DNA from: G963720475 sp963720475
GTDB lineage: Bacteria > Actinomycetota > Thermoleophilia > Solirubrobacterales > Thermoleophilaceae
Direction of reading: 5' to 3'
DNA length: 64,000 nt
Assembly (NCBI GenBank): GCA_963720475.1
Contig: OY970394.1
Span: 868,001-932,000, forward strand
The notes under the pieces were generated by a model, which was not told the origin of the DNA, made no database searches, and saw only the letters and a list, made by a program, of their open reading frames with translations. A program made the translations under genes and the position numbers. Shown here in pieces: positions 1 to 8,715 of the stretch; the first letter of the stretch is position 1, and the number at the start of each line of letters is the position of its first letter.

Positions 1-2
1 AC

Positions 3-1019
3 CCCTCGGAGCCGGAGTTCGAGTCCCACTACAACGCCGCCAACCCCGGCTCTCCCTGTAAGCACCCGTTCACGCTCACGACCTGCCACGTCCAGGACAG
101 CCACGTCCCGACGGGGCTGATCATCAACTCGCGCGGCTGGCGCAACCTGTTCTCGATGACCTCGGGGCGGGCGCTGCTCTACCGCTCCGACCTGACGCCC
201 ACGGCCGACACGGTATGGCAATCGGGCGACACGCCCAACGGCGGGCGCAACAAGGGCTACAGCTACTCCTTCTCGCACGACGGGCACGACTACGCAGCGC
301 TGCTCGGCGGCTGCGCGGTAAAGGTCGCGCGCGCGTCGATGAAGAGCGGCGCGCCGCCGAGCGGCCTGCGCGAGACCTCGCTCGACGGGGTCGATGCGCA
401 CTGCGGGATCCACCGCCACTACGCGTCGTTCGAGATCGACGGCCAGAAGATCAAGAACCAGTTCAACCGCTACTACAGCTACTCGGGCGACCGCGGGGAG
501 GGCTTCTTCCACAACCGGATCGAGTTCCCCAACAACCCCGTCGGTCCGGTCGGCGGCAGCGGGACCCATTGGCAGGTCTACAACCTCTACCGGGCCGAGG
601 AGCAGTCCACCGGCCCCGGGCACTGGGAGCTCCAGGTGATCCGCGACCCGGCGCGGCCGCAGGACGTTGACGGCGTGCCAGGCTGGTACGTCTGGGACGC
701 GGTCGATCTCGACCACGACGGCCAGTCGGAGCTACTGGCGACCAGGACGCCCGCCGACGGGCCGGATGGCTACGTCCTGCCGTGGGAGACCGACGTGCTG
801 CGCTGGAACGGCAGCGCGTTCGTGAGCGTGGATCACGAGGACGGCGTTGCGCCGGCGCTGTTCACCTACCCGAACATGGCGACCCGCTACGCCGACGGTG
901 GGCGCAAGCGCGAGGGCACGATCCTGCGCGACGTCGACTCCCCTTCGGACGGGATCGACGAGGTCATGGTCGAGGACGAGGACGGCGACCGCTCGTACCT
1001 GAAGTTCAGCGGGCTCTAG
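3..1019 (+). CDS. FG-GAP-like secreted protein, 5' end outside window
   Basis: The reading frame is already open at base 3, so the N-terminus lies upstream of the window. The visible 338 residues align along their whole length with the C-terminal half of the protein at 1929-4097; both carry the stretch VDAHCGIH and a Tyr-rich NRY(Y/F)SYS segment. An Asp-rich VDLDHDGQSE motif and a second, DEDGD, near the end resemble the calcium-binding loops of FG-GAP/VCBS repeats. By family logic this would be an extracellular beta-propeller-type protein. Unlike its paralogue it stops right after the last repeat and has no Gly/Ser linker or C-terminal module. It forms a duplicated pair with the downstream copy, separated by one opposite-strand gene. 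The substrate or ligand is unknown. Confidence 0.7.
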   Translation, partial: PSEPEFESHYNAANPGSPCKHPFTLTTCHVQDSHVPTGLIINSRGWRNLFSMTSGRALLYRSDLTPTADTVWQSGDTPNGGRNKGYSYSFSHDGHDYAALLGGCAVKVARASMKSGAPPSGLRETSLDGVDAHCGIHRHYASFEIDGQKIKNQFNRYYSYSGDRGEGFFHNRIEFPNNPVGPVGGSGTHWQVYNLYRAEEQSTGPGHWELQVIRDPARPQDVDGVPGWYVWDAVDLDHDGQSELLATRTPADGPDGYVLPWETDVLRWNGSAFVSVDHEDGVAPALFTYPNMATRYADGGRKREGTILRDVDSPSDGIDEVMVEDEDGDRSYLKFSGL

Positions 1020-1046
1020 CAGCCCCTGGCGGAGGCGCGTAGGCGT

Positions 1047-1787
1047 CTAGGGAATCACGATCTGGAAGCCGACGTCGTTGGCCGGCGCGGCGTTGCCGGC
1101 AGTGGCCATGACGACAGGCTGGCGCTCGGTGATCACGACGAAGTCGGTCGGGTTCGGGCAGCTGGCGAGCTCGGGATCTCGGATCAGGACCGTCGTGTTG
1201 CCTTCCGGGTTCGTGTTCGAGTCCCAGTCCGCGGAGGCGACCGCGGGGACGTCGCGCGCATCGACACCAGGCACGGTGATGCAGTACTCGCCGGTCGTGA
1301 TCCGGCGGACCTCGCTGATGCCCTTGTCCTTCTCGGGCGGGCAGAGGACCGGAGTCCCCGCGCAGTTCGCGATGTCCACACGGCCGTAGGCGTGGGCCCC
1401 GAGCTCGAGGTCGAGTGTCGCCTCTTGGATGTCGTCGCCGGTGATCGTGTCGTCGTCTATATCGCCGCCTGTGATTGCGTCGTCGGCGATATCAGCGCCC
1501 GCGATCGCGCCGTCGTTGATATCAGCGCTCGTGATCGTGTTGTCGACGATGTGGTTGCTGAGGATCCCGTTGTCGCGGATCCGAGTGCCGAAGACAGCGC
1601 CGAGCGCGAGGTCGCTGGTGCCTACCTGAAGGTTCTTGATGTCCTCCGAGAGCAGCGACTCATTGATCACGTCGGAGCTGCCGATCGTGTCGATCGCGTA
1701 GGCGCTCGTGCCGCCGAGCGCCACGAACAGGGCGAGATAGGCGACGACAGTCCCATGGCTGGGCCGCCGGCGAAGCTTGCGCAGCAT
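1047..1787 (-). CDS. Exported ten-residue-repeat protein
   Basis: 246 residues from ATG at 1787. The N-terminus (MLRKLRRRPSHGTVVAYLAL) is basic and then hydrophobic, typical of an uncleaved signal or membrane anchor. Residues about 70-120 form an imperfect repeat with a period of about ten residues, pattern D-D-x-I-T-G-x-D-I-x, which suggests a solenoid. A C-terminal domain with two conserved Cys pairs ends in DVGFQIVIP. Two relatives lie in the tRNA-half array (24929-25597 and 25934-26566); the first has the same C-terminal domain and almost the same last residues. Longer upstream in-frame starts were rejected because they would put the anchor inside the protein. I know of no assigned function for this family. 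It is presumably on the outer face of the cell. Confidence 0.75.
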   Translation of the reverse strand: MLRKLRRRPSHGTVVAYLALFVALGGTSAYAIDTIGSSDVINESLLSEDIKNLQVGTSDLALGAVFGTRIRDNGILSNHIVDNTITSADINDGAIAGADIADDAITGGDIDDDTITGDDIQEATLDLELGAHAYGRVDIANCAGTPVLCPPEKDKGISEVRRITTGEYCITVPGVDARDVPAVASADWDSNTNPEGNTTVLIRDPELASCPNPTDFVVITERQPVVMATAGNAAPANDVGFQIVIP

Positions 1788-1928
1788 TCCGCAACAGCGT
1801 AGAGGCGCCACCAGGCGACCGCAACATGCAGCTGTTTTGCCGTTCGCTGCTACCGTTCCGAGCCGTTGGCCCAACAAGTGTCGGCTGTGCGCGACGGGGG
1901 AAGCACAAGGCGGCGAGCAAGGAGAGCT

Positions 1929-4097
1929 TTGGGGGCACCAGGTCGAGCCGCAGCCCAGCATTTGCAGGGGTTTCGGCTGGCCAAGCTCGCGGGAGCGGCG
2001 GCGCTCGCGCTGGTCGCCGTGGCCACGACACCGCTCGCGGCGGATGCCGATGCCGCCTGCCCGGACGATCTCTGCCCCACGACCGACCAGATCTACGGCC
2101 TGCTGGCGGACAGCGACGGCGACAAGCAGATCGACAGCTCGCTGCGCCGCACCCGCCTGACTTCGAACAAGGTTCGGATCAGCCTCGTTCCGATGGGTGC
2201 GGGGCAGGCACCGCTCTGGTCGTTCGAGCTGCCGCACCGCTCCGAGGTCGTCTCCGACCCGCCGCCGGTCGGGGACTTCACCGGCGACGGCATCCCCGAT
2301 TACGTGCTCGCCTCGGAGGGGCTGGCGGACCCGCCGGGACGCTGCGGTGGGTTCGACAATATGTGGTCGGCCCTGGTCTTCGTCGACGGCAGCAACGGCG
2401 CGACCTGGTCGCCGCTCGGCCCGCTGGCGGACAAGTGCTGGACGTTCGGCCCGCCCGTCAACGTCAGCTACCCGACCAAGACCTATTTCGGCTTCGTCCA
2501 GGTCGGCGACTTCAACACCAGTTACCCGGGCAACGAGGTCGTCGTGATGCCGGCGTACGCGCCCGACCACCGCGGCTGGGTGCTGAACTTCGCCAACGGC
2601 GCCTGGACCCGGCTAACCAGCCCGGATGGCTCCACCCGCCTCGTCCATCCCTCGGACCCGAACTTCGAGACCTACTACAACGCCGCCAACCCCGGCGAGT
2701 CTTGCAAGCACCCGTTCAACCTTTCGACCTGTCACGTGAACGACAGCCACGTGCCGATCGGGCTGATCCTGAAATCGAGGATCACGCACGGCCTGTTCTC
2801 GCTGACCTCTGGCCGTGCGCTGTTCTACCGGCCGAACCTGACCCCCACCTCGGACACGGTCTGGTCGTCCGGCAACACGCCGAACGCGGGCCGCAACAAG
2901 GGCTACGCGCTCTATTACACGAACGGCGGGCACGACTACGTCAGCCTGATCGGCGGCTGCCCGGTCCAGGTCGCGCGCGATTCGATGAAAAGCGGCAACC
3001 CCCCGACCGGCCGGCTCGACACCTCACTCGGCGGGGTCGACGCCCACTGTGGCATCCACCACCACTATGAGTGGTTCGAGGTCCAGGGCACGCGCATCAA
3101 GGGGCACGTGAACCGCTACTTCAGCTACTCCGTCCAGGACGGCTTCTTCCATAAGCGACCCGAGTTCCCGGGCAACCCGATCGGGCCGATCGACGGTCCC
3201 GGGACTAACTGGATCGCGTTCAACCTCTACGACGGCCCGCGCGGCTCGACCGGCGAGGGACAGTGGAAGCTGCAGTTGATGCCTGACCCGTCCGACCCCG
3301 ATCGCGTGGTCGAGAAGCCCGGCTGGTTCGTCTGGGCGGTGGAAGATCTCGACGGCGACGGGCGCGCGGAGGTGCTCGCGACGAAAGCCCCGTCCAACGG
3401 CTACGTGCTGCCCTGGGAGATGGACGTGATGAGCTGGAACGGCGAGGACTTGGTCAGCATCTACCACCACGACCGGGTCGCGCCCGACCTCTTCACCTAC
3501 CCGAACACGCCGACACGCTATGCCGACGGCGGGCGCAACCGCGACGGCACGATCACTCGCGACGTCAGCGGCGATGGCGTCGACGAGGTGATGGTGGAGA
3601 ACCAGGGAGGCGATCGCGCTTTCCTGCAAGTGGCGCCGCTGTCGCGCCACCCGGCGGAGCAGCCCGGCAACCCGCCGTCTGGCGGCGGCGGTTCGACCGG
3701 CGGTTCCACCGGCGGAGGCGCCACGCGCGCGCCGCTCGCGTTCAAGACCGATACGAACGTCTCGCTGTCGCTGACCTATTCGGCTATCGGCAGCGGCGAC
3801 AAGGTGAGCGTGACGCTCAGGAACGCGAACGGCTTCCCGGTCACCGGGTCGGTCTATGCCGAGAGCGTCGAGGTTCCTTCCGCGGGCGTGAAGAGGAAGC
3901 CGCTCAAGCTGGCGAGCAAGAAATTCTCGCTCCCGGCGAAGGGCAAGGCGCGGGTGAAGCTGACGCCCTCGCGCAAGCTGCGCGACCGGCTCGACCAAGA
4001 GTCCAAGCTGGCTCTGTTGCTGCGGGCGCGGGTGACCGATCCCGCCGCCAACGTGCGCGCGGTCAAGTCGAAGCGCACGCTGAAGCAGAAGCGTTAG
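1929..4097 (+). CDS. FG-GAP-like secreted protein with C-terminal Gly/Ser linker module
   Basis: About 722 residues. I chose TTG at 1929 because AAGGAG lies at 1919-1924; TTG at 1962 is the alternative and would leave a shorter leader before the hydrophobic stretch AGAAALALVAVATTPLAADA. Several Asp-rich loops (GDFTGDGIPDYVL, EDLDGDGRAEVL, RDVSGDGVDEVM) match FG-GAP/VCBS calcium-binding loops, implying a beta-propeller outside the cell. After about residue 575 a Gly/Ser/Thr linker leads to a Lys-rich beta-type C-terminal module of about 130 residues, which may attach to the cell surface. The N-terminal half has no counterpart visible in the truncated paralogue at the window start. Divergent from the repeat protein at 1047-1787, with about 140 bp between them for both promoters. 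Ligand unknown. Confidence 0.7.
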   Translation: MGAPGRAAAQHLQGFRLAKLAGAAALALVAVATTPLAADADAACPDDLCPTTDQIYGLLADSDGDKQIDSSLRRTRLTSNKVRISLVPMGAGQAPLWSFELPHRSEVVSDPPPVGDFTGDGIPDYVLASEGLADPPGRCGGFDNMWSALVFVDGSNGATWSPLGPLADKCWTFGPPVNVSYPTKTYFGFVQVGDFNTSYPGNEVVVMPAYAPDHRGWVLNFANGAWTRLTSPDGSTRLVHPSDPNFETYYNAANPGESCKHPFNLSTCHVNDSHVPIGLILKSRITHGLFSLTSGRALFYRPNLTPTSDTVWSSGNTPNAGRNKGYALYYTNGGHDYVSLIGGCPVQVARDSMKSGNPPTGRLDTSLGGVDAHCGIHHHYEWFEVQGTRIKGHVNRYFSYSVQDGFFHKRPEFPGNPIGPIDGPGTNWIAFNLYDGPRGSTGEGQWKLQLMPDPSDPDRVVEKPGWFVWAVEDLDGDGRAEVLATKAPSNGYVLPWEMDVMSWNGEDLVSIYHHDRVAPDLFTYPNTPTRYADGGRNRDGTITRDVSGDGVDEVMVENQGGDRAFLQVAPLSRHPAEQPGNPPSGGGGSTGGSTGGGATRAPLAFKTDTNVSLSLTYSAIGSGDKVSVTLRNANGFPVTGSVYAESVEVPSAGVKRKPLKLASKKFSLPAKGKARVKLTPSRKLRDRLDQESKLALLLRARVTDPAANVRAVKSKRTLKQKR

Positions 4098-4118
4098 CGG
4101 TTCGCCCGTCCGGACCGG

Positions 4119-5387
4119 CTAAGGAGCCGGCGGGATGTCGGTCACAGTGCCGCCCGACTTGAACGCCGCGTGCATCTGAAGGAAGTCCTGGGGATTGCCG
4201 TAGCTGGCGGGGTTGAACACCTGCTCGGTGCCCATCACTTGGATGAGGCCGGCCGCGCCCGTGTCGTAACCGTTCGCGGCGAACCAGCTGTTCCAGGTTC
4301 TGTTCAGCCAATCGCTCAACGTGCAGTCGTAGCCTCTGCTGCGAGCGTCGCGGCAGCTGATCGGGCCCGTGGGGAGCAGGATCCGGCGCTCGTCGAGGCT
4401 GCGCGTGTTGAAGCTGACCTCTCCGATCCGCCCTGCGCGCCAGTACTCGAACATCTCCTCGACCGAAGCCGGCTTGTTCGTCGCCTTGACCGAGACGTCG
4501 AGGTTGAAGGTCGGGTCGAGCAGCCGGTAGTCGGTGCCGCCGCTGTCGTTCGCGAACGGGATCAGCACGGTTGCGTGCGTCAGGTCCTTGGGCGTCTTGC
4601 CAGTCGTCCCGAAGTGGAAGGGGAAGCTGGGGATGCCGAAGATCTTCAGCACCTTGGTGTAGAAGTCGGTGGCGCCGGCGCAGTACACGCCGCGGCGCAG
4701 CGGCTCGAAGTAGTCGTAGTAGAGCTCCGCCGCGCCGCGGCCCCGTGGTTCGACCATCGTCGTGGTCGTGCCGCTGCCCCAGGTGATCCGGGGGGCCAGC
4801 CAGCGCATGATTATCGCCGCCTTGGCGTGCGTGTTGGTCCCCTTGAGCGCACTCTCCAGTCCGGGTGTCTCGGCGATGATCTGTTGCTTCAGATCGGCGT
4901 CGGACTTGCAGGCCGGGCATTCGTCGATCCGGACGCCGCGCATGAGGTACTTCGCGGGCACGGGACTGAAGAGCAACAGCTCGAACTTGGTCGTGCCGCT
5001 GACCCACCAGGTCTCCTCGCCGTCGGGTGCAGCGCGGTAGTCCAGCTTCCCGTCGCGCCCGAGCCGGAGCACGAAGTTGCCCTCGGTGGGAGTTCCGTTG
5101 ACCGTGACCTTGTAGACCTTGTCCGGGTCGAGCGGCGAGACCGGCCGGTAGTAGCGCCCGGATCCGGTCGCCGGCACCGGCGCTTTCGCGTTGATCGTCG
5201 TCCCGGTCGAGTCGCTCGTGATCTCGGGTGAGCCGTAAGGGGCGGTCGCGATCGGCACGCGAGGTGGGTCGGCGGCAAGCGCGGAGCTGGGCGCAAAGCC
5301 ACAGACGACCGAGAGCAGGGCGGCGATCGGCAGCGCCCACCGCACGCGAGCGGTGGGTTGCAGAATGACTCGTTGCCCGGCGCTCAC
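4119..5387 (-). CDS. Secreted transglutaminase-like protein
   Basis: 422 residues from GTG at 5387. Its GTG overlaps the stop of the upstream gene in a GTGA junction, so the two are translationally coupled. A signal peptide is visible (ALPIAALLSVVCGFAPSSALA). The core carries the transglutaminase-like catalytic triad in order: Cys in GVYCAGATDFY, His in THATVLIPF and Asp in YRLLDPTFNLD. Proteins with this fold act as cysteine proteases, peptide N-glycanases or cross-linking enzymes; the substrate here cannot be told. It is a paralogue of the upstream gene, without that protein's C-terminal Ig-like domain. It probably acts in the cell wall or outside the cell. Confidence 0.75.
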   Translation of the reverse strand: MSAGQRVILQPTARVRWALPIAALLSVVCGFAPSSALAADPPRVPIATAPYGSPEITSDSTGTTINAKAPVPATGSGRYYRPVSPLDPDKVYKVTVNGTPTEGNFVLRLGRDGKLDYRAAPDGEETWWVSGTTKFELLLFSPVPAKYLMRGVRIDECPACKSDADLKQQIIAETPGLESALKGTNTHAKAAIIMRWLAPRITWGSGTTTTMVEPRGRGAAELYYDYFEPLRRGVYCAGATDFYTKVLKIFGIPSFPFHFGTTGKTPKDLTHATVLIPFANDSGGTDYRLLDPTFNLDVSVKATNKPASVEEMFEYWRAGRIGEVSFNTRSLDERRILLPTGPISCRDARSRGYDCTLSDWLNRTWNSWFAANGYDTGAAGLIQVMGTEQVFNPASYGNPQDFLQMHAAFKSGGTVTDIPPAP

Positions 5388-6976
5388 GGCACCGCGCCCG
5401 CTGTCACCGCGGCCGAATCTGTCGTAGTCCCGTGCTCGTTCGAGGCTGTGATCGCGACGCGCAATCGGTCGCCCCGGTCGGCCGTTGTGGGCACATAGGT
5501 CTGGGACTGCGCACCTGTGATCGCGGAGCAGTTCGCGCCGCTCCCGTCGCAACGGCTCCACTGGTAGCTGATGCCATCGATCGCCGTGCGCGAGGTCCAG
5601 CCTGGCTTCGCCGTCAGCTGAGATCCGACGGCGGGGGTCCCGGCTATCGATGATGGCTGGTTCAGGAAGGGCGCGAATGGCAGCAATGCGACGTAAACCT
5701 TCTTGCGCTGAAGGACGGCGTCCTTGAACGTGGCCTGCATGGTCCTGAAGTCGGTCGGGGCCACCAGCGGCGGTGCGTCGATCAGCTCGTGGACGCCGAG
5801 CAGGTGAGGATACGCGCCCTTCCCGGTCTGGACGCCGTTGCTGCGCAGGAACGGCTCGAAGCCGCGCAGGAAGTCGTCGAGGCTGCACGCGGTCGACACG
5901 CCGGCGCGGGCCCCGCAACGCTCCGAGGAATAGCTGCCGTCGGGGGCGCGGTCGAAGCTGATGCGGCGCTCGGCGAGGCTGCCTTGCCGATAGTCGATCC
6001 GATTCAACAGTCCGGCGCGCCAGGTCTCGAACAGCTCCGGCGCGCTTATGGGCTCCGACGAGCCGTTGACGGCAAAGTCGAGGTTGAACGTCGGGTCAAG
6101 GATCCGGTACTCGCTGCCGCCGTGCCCATCGGGGACGGGCACGAGCACGGTCACGTGGCGGATGTCGCCAGGGGCTGGCGTCCCGAACAGCACGGAGTGG
6201 CTCGGGATCGAGAACAGGGCCAGGACCTTCTGGTAGAAGTCGGCCGCGCCGCCGCAGAAGACCCCGCCACGCGGGCGCCGGTTGAAGCGCGCGTCGAAGA
6301 AGTCGTAGTAGAGCTCCGAGGCGCTGCGCGTGTAGCTGTCCATCGGTCCTGTCTCGCCGCCCCGTGCGAACGTGATCTTCGGGGCGACCCACCCGAGGAT
6401 CAGCTTCGCGGCCTTGTACCTGTCGCCCGCCGTGAGCGCGCCAGCGAGCTCGGGTGTGTCGTGGAGAACGTGGTTCTTCAGACCGCTGTCCGTCGTACAG
6501 GTGGCCGTGCAGTCCTCGATCTCGAGCGAGCGCACTCGGTAGCTGGACGCGACGGTCCGGTAGAAGAGCAGCTCGAGGTTCGTGACGCCCTGCACGCGCC
6601 ACGTCTCGACTCCGTCCGGGGCCGCGTGCCAGGTGCAGCCGGACGTGCAGCTGCTCGGGTTGTCGCGCCCGATGCGGAGGTTGAACGGGCTCAGCGCCTC
6701 GCCATCGACCGTGATCTTGTAGACCTTGTTCCGGTCGAGTGTCGCGCGGAAGTAGAGGCCCTCGCCCGCGGCCGTCGGGGGCGTCGCCGGCGTGACCTCG
6801 ATCAACTTGCTCGGCGGGGCGGGGTCGTCGGTGACCGTCGGCGTGCCGAAGTTCTGCGTCGTGTACGGAACCGCCCCTGACGAGAGCGAAGGCGCGACCA
6901 AAACGGCGAAGGCGCTCGCAGCGAGGACGGCCACGAGCCGCCCCGCGGGTGATGTGATCCTGCTGCTGCGGTCCAC
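5384..6976 (-). CDS. Secreted transglutaminase-like protein with C-terminal Ig-like domain
   Basis: 530 residues from GTG at 6976, preceded by GGAG. The signal peptide runs to about residue 33. The transglutaminase-like core has Cys in GVFCGGAADFY, His in IRHVTVLVPV and Asp in YRILDPTFNLDF. After about residue 435 comes a bacterial Ig-like domain with the familiar SYQWSRCDGSGANC and TADRGDRLRV pattern seen in actinobacterial surface proteins. It is the first gene of a two-gene operon with its shorter paralogue downstream. Several Cys pairs (SCTSGC, DCTATCTT) suggest disulfides, consistent with export. Confidence 0.78.
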   Translation of the reverse strand: MDRSSRITSPAGRLVAVLAASAFAVLVAPSLSSGAVPYTTQNFGTPTVTDDPAPPSKLIEVTPATPPTAAGEGLYFRATLDRNKVYKITVDGEALSPFNLRIGRDNPSSCTSGCTWHAAPDGVETWRVQGVTNLELLFYRTVASSYRVRSLEIEDCTATCTTDSGLKNHVLHDTPELAGALTAGDRYKAAKLILGWVAPKITFARGGETGPMDSYTRSASELYYDFFDARFNRRPRGGVFCGGAADFYQKVLALFSIPSHSVLFGTPAPGDIRHVTVLVPVPDGHGGSEYRILDPTFNLDFAVNGSSEPISAPELFETWRAGLLNRIDYRQGSLAERRISFDRAPDGSYSSERCGARAGVSTACSLDDFLRGFEPFLRSNGVQTGKGAYPHLLGVHELIDAPPLVAPTDFRTMQATFKDAVLQRKKVYVALLPFAPFLNQPSSIAGTPAVGSQLTAKPGWTSRTAIDGISYQWSRCDGSGANCSAITGAQSQTYVPTTADRGDRLRVAITASNEHGTTTDSAAVTAGAVP

Positions 6977-7092
6977 CTGAGCTCCGTTCCCGGGGCAATC
7001 AAGGCTAGCGCGATGCTTGGCCGTTGCGCTCCTGCCCGGCGCAGTTGAGCTCGGTGCGGCGCGATACTCCTCCGTGTGGAGGGGTGTATCGC

Positions 7093-8715
7093 GTGAGGCG
7101 CCGCTTGCTGGGGGGTCTGCTCGGCCTGCTTTGGGCGCTGGCGCCCAGTGGGGCGGCGGCTGCGGCGCCCGACCCCGCGTGCGACTTCCCGGCGCAGGCG
7201 ACGGTCGCCGATCGGGGGCCGCAGCTGAAGGCCACCGTCTGTGAGCGGACGACCGGGGCCGGGGGCATGGAACCGATGCTCGCCGTGAACCGGAAGGGCA
7301 CGATGTTCATGGGCATCGCGACCGAGCACGGCCTCTACGAACATCCCGGCCGGCTGAACGGGACGAACGAGAACGCGCTGCTCCGCAGCCGCGACGACGG
7401 CCGGACGTGGCAGCGGATCAAGCTCCCGGGCGCGATCGACGCGTCCGAGGGATTCCCGTACGTCGACCCGCGCACCGACCGGCTGTTCGTCACGTCGGTC
7501 TCCGCGGACGCGACCCGCTGCGGCCAGCCGGTGGTCCACAGCGACGACGAGGGCGAGCACTGGACAGCGGCGGCAGAGCGCCCGGGCTGCTTCCCACCGA
7601 CCCTCGGCGACTGGCCAAAGATCTTCACTGGCCCGAAAGCCGTCTACCTCTGCAACTTCGTCCCCAACATCCTCGTCGCCGCCTCGATCGGCTGCTGGCG
7701 CTCGGACGACGGCGGCAACCACTTCAAGTTCACGAGCTTCCTCCCGACGCTCAACGGCGCGTGCCGTGCCGGCAGCGAGCAGGCCGACCCCGGAGCGACG
7801 ATCGTCCACGGCAGTGGACGCGTCCTCTCCAACGGGGATGTCGTCGTTCCGCTGACTGTATGCGGCGAGCCGATGGTCGTCCGCAGCAGCGACGAAGGAC
7901 GCACCTGGGCGGCTGCGACCACGGGTGACGACAGCATCGGACTCGAGGACATCGTGTCGGGGCGCGAAGGGCTCGTGCTCGGAATCACCGACCACGTCTG
8001 GTCGGAGAACCTCGCCGTCGACGAGCACGACAACCTGTTCTTCGCCTACCTCGCCGAGGGTGGTGTGCGGCTTTCGACCTCGCGCGACGGCGGGCGCTCG
8101 TGGCGGCGCGTGGGTTCCGTCTCGCCGCGCGGCGTCCGGCGGGCGATCGTGGTCTCGGTGGCCGCTCGCGGAAACGGCGAGGTCGCGCTCACCTACTACG
8201 GCACGCCGGACAAGGGCGATCCGCTCGGCGCGACGGGGATGAACTGGCGTGCCTGGATGGGATATAGCCCGGACGCCCTCGCCGGCGAGCCGGTCTTCCA
8301 CTCGGCACCGACCTCCCCCGAGTCGAAGCCGATGATGGACGCAGCGATGCCCGGCTGCTGCACGACCCAGCGCACGTTCCTCGAGTACACGGGCGTTCAG
8401 TTCACCGGGCGGCGCGAGGTCCGAGGCGCCTTCACCCGCTGGACGGGGAAGAACCTGCCCGAGCTCGTGCTGGCGAAGCTGCGCCTTCCGTGCAACTCGA
8501 AGCGGCGCTACGTCGTTCGCGTTCCAAGCGGGTGGCGCAGGGTCACGATCCGACAGGACGGCCGGCGACTGCGCCTCCGAGGCAAGAGCGGCCATCGCTA
8601 CGCCGTCGCCGAGGCGCGCCGTAGCACCAGCGGCAAGCTGCGCGTGAAGATCACCGGCGCCCGCTCGACCGGCCGCCGGCTAAGCCGCACGCGGCACTAC
8701 CATCCATGCGGATGA
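7093..8715 (+). CDS. Secreted sialidase/BNR-repeat-like protein
   Basis: 540 residues. GTG at 7093 was chosen because GGAGGGG lies about 8 nt upstream and a signal peptide follows at once (RRRLLGGLLGLLWALAPSGAAAA). Five Asp-box motifs of the form S-x-D-x-G-x-x-W or close variants are visible (SRDDGRTW, SDDEGEHW, SDDGGNHF, SSDEGRTW, SRDGGRSW), which point to a six-bladed sialidase-type propeller. Asp boxes do not prove sialidase activity, because many carbohydrate-binding or photosystem-assembly-like propellers share them. The C-terminal 75 residues are basic and beta-rich. The stop overlaps the start of the downstream monooxygenase by 10 bp. Confidence 0.7.
   Translation: MRRRLLGGLLGLLWALAPSGAAAAAPDPACDFPAQATVADRGPQLKATVCERTTGAGGMEPMLAVNRKGTMFMGIATEHGLYEHPGRLNGTNENALLRSRDDGRTWQRIKLPGAIDASEGFPYVDPRTDRLFVTSVSADATRCGQPVVHSDDEGEHWTAAAERPGCFPPTLGDWPKIFTGPKAVYLCNFVPNILVAASIGCWRSDDGGNHFKFTSFLPTLNGACRAGSEQADPGATIVHGSGRVLSNGDVVVPLTVCGEPMVVRSSDEGRTWAAATTGDDSIGLEDIVSGREGLVLGITDHVWSENLAVDEHDNLFFAYLAEGGVRLSTSRDGGRSWRRVGSVSPRGVRRAIVVSVAARGNGEVALTYYGTPDKGDPLGATGMNWRAWMGYSPDALAGEPVFHSAPTSPESKPMMDAAMPGCCTTQRTFLEYTGVQFTGRREVRGAFTRWTGKNLPELVLAKLRLPCNSKRRYVVRVPSGWRRVTIRQDGRRLRLRGKSGHRYAVAEARRSTSGKLRVKITGARSTGRRLSRTRHYHPCG

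Noticed and set aside
1047..2570. 507-codon version of the minus-strand exported repeat protein
   Set aside because: The extra N-terminal 260 residues are antisense to the FG-GAP-like gene and would bury the membrane anchor; the ATG at 1787 gives the family N-terminus.
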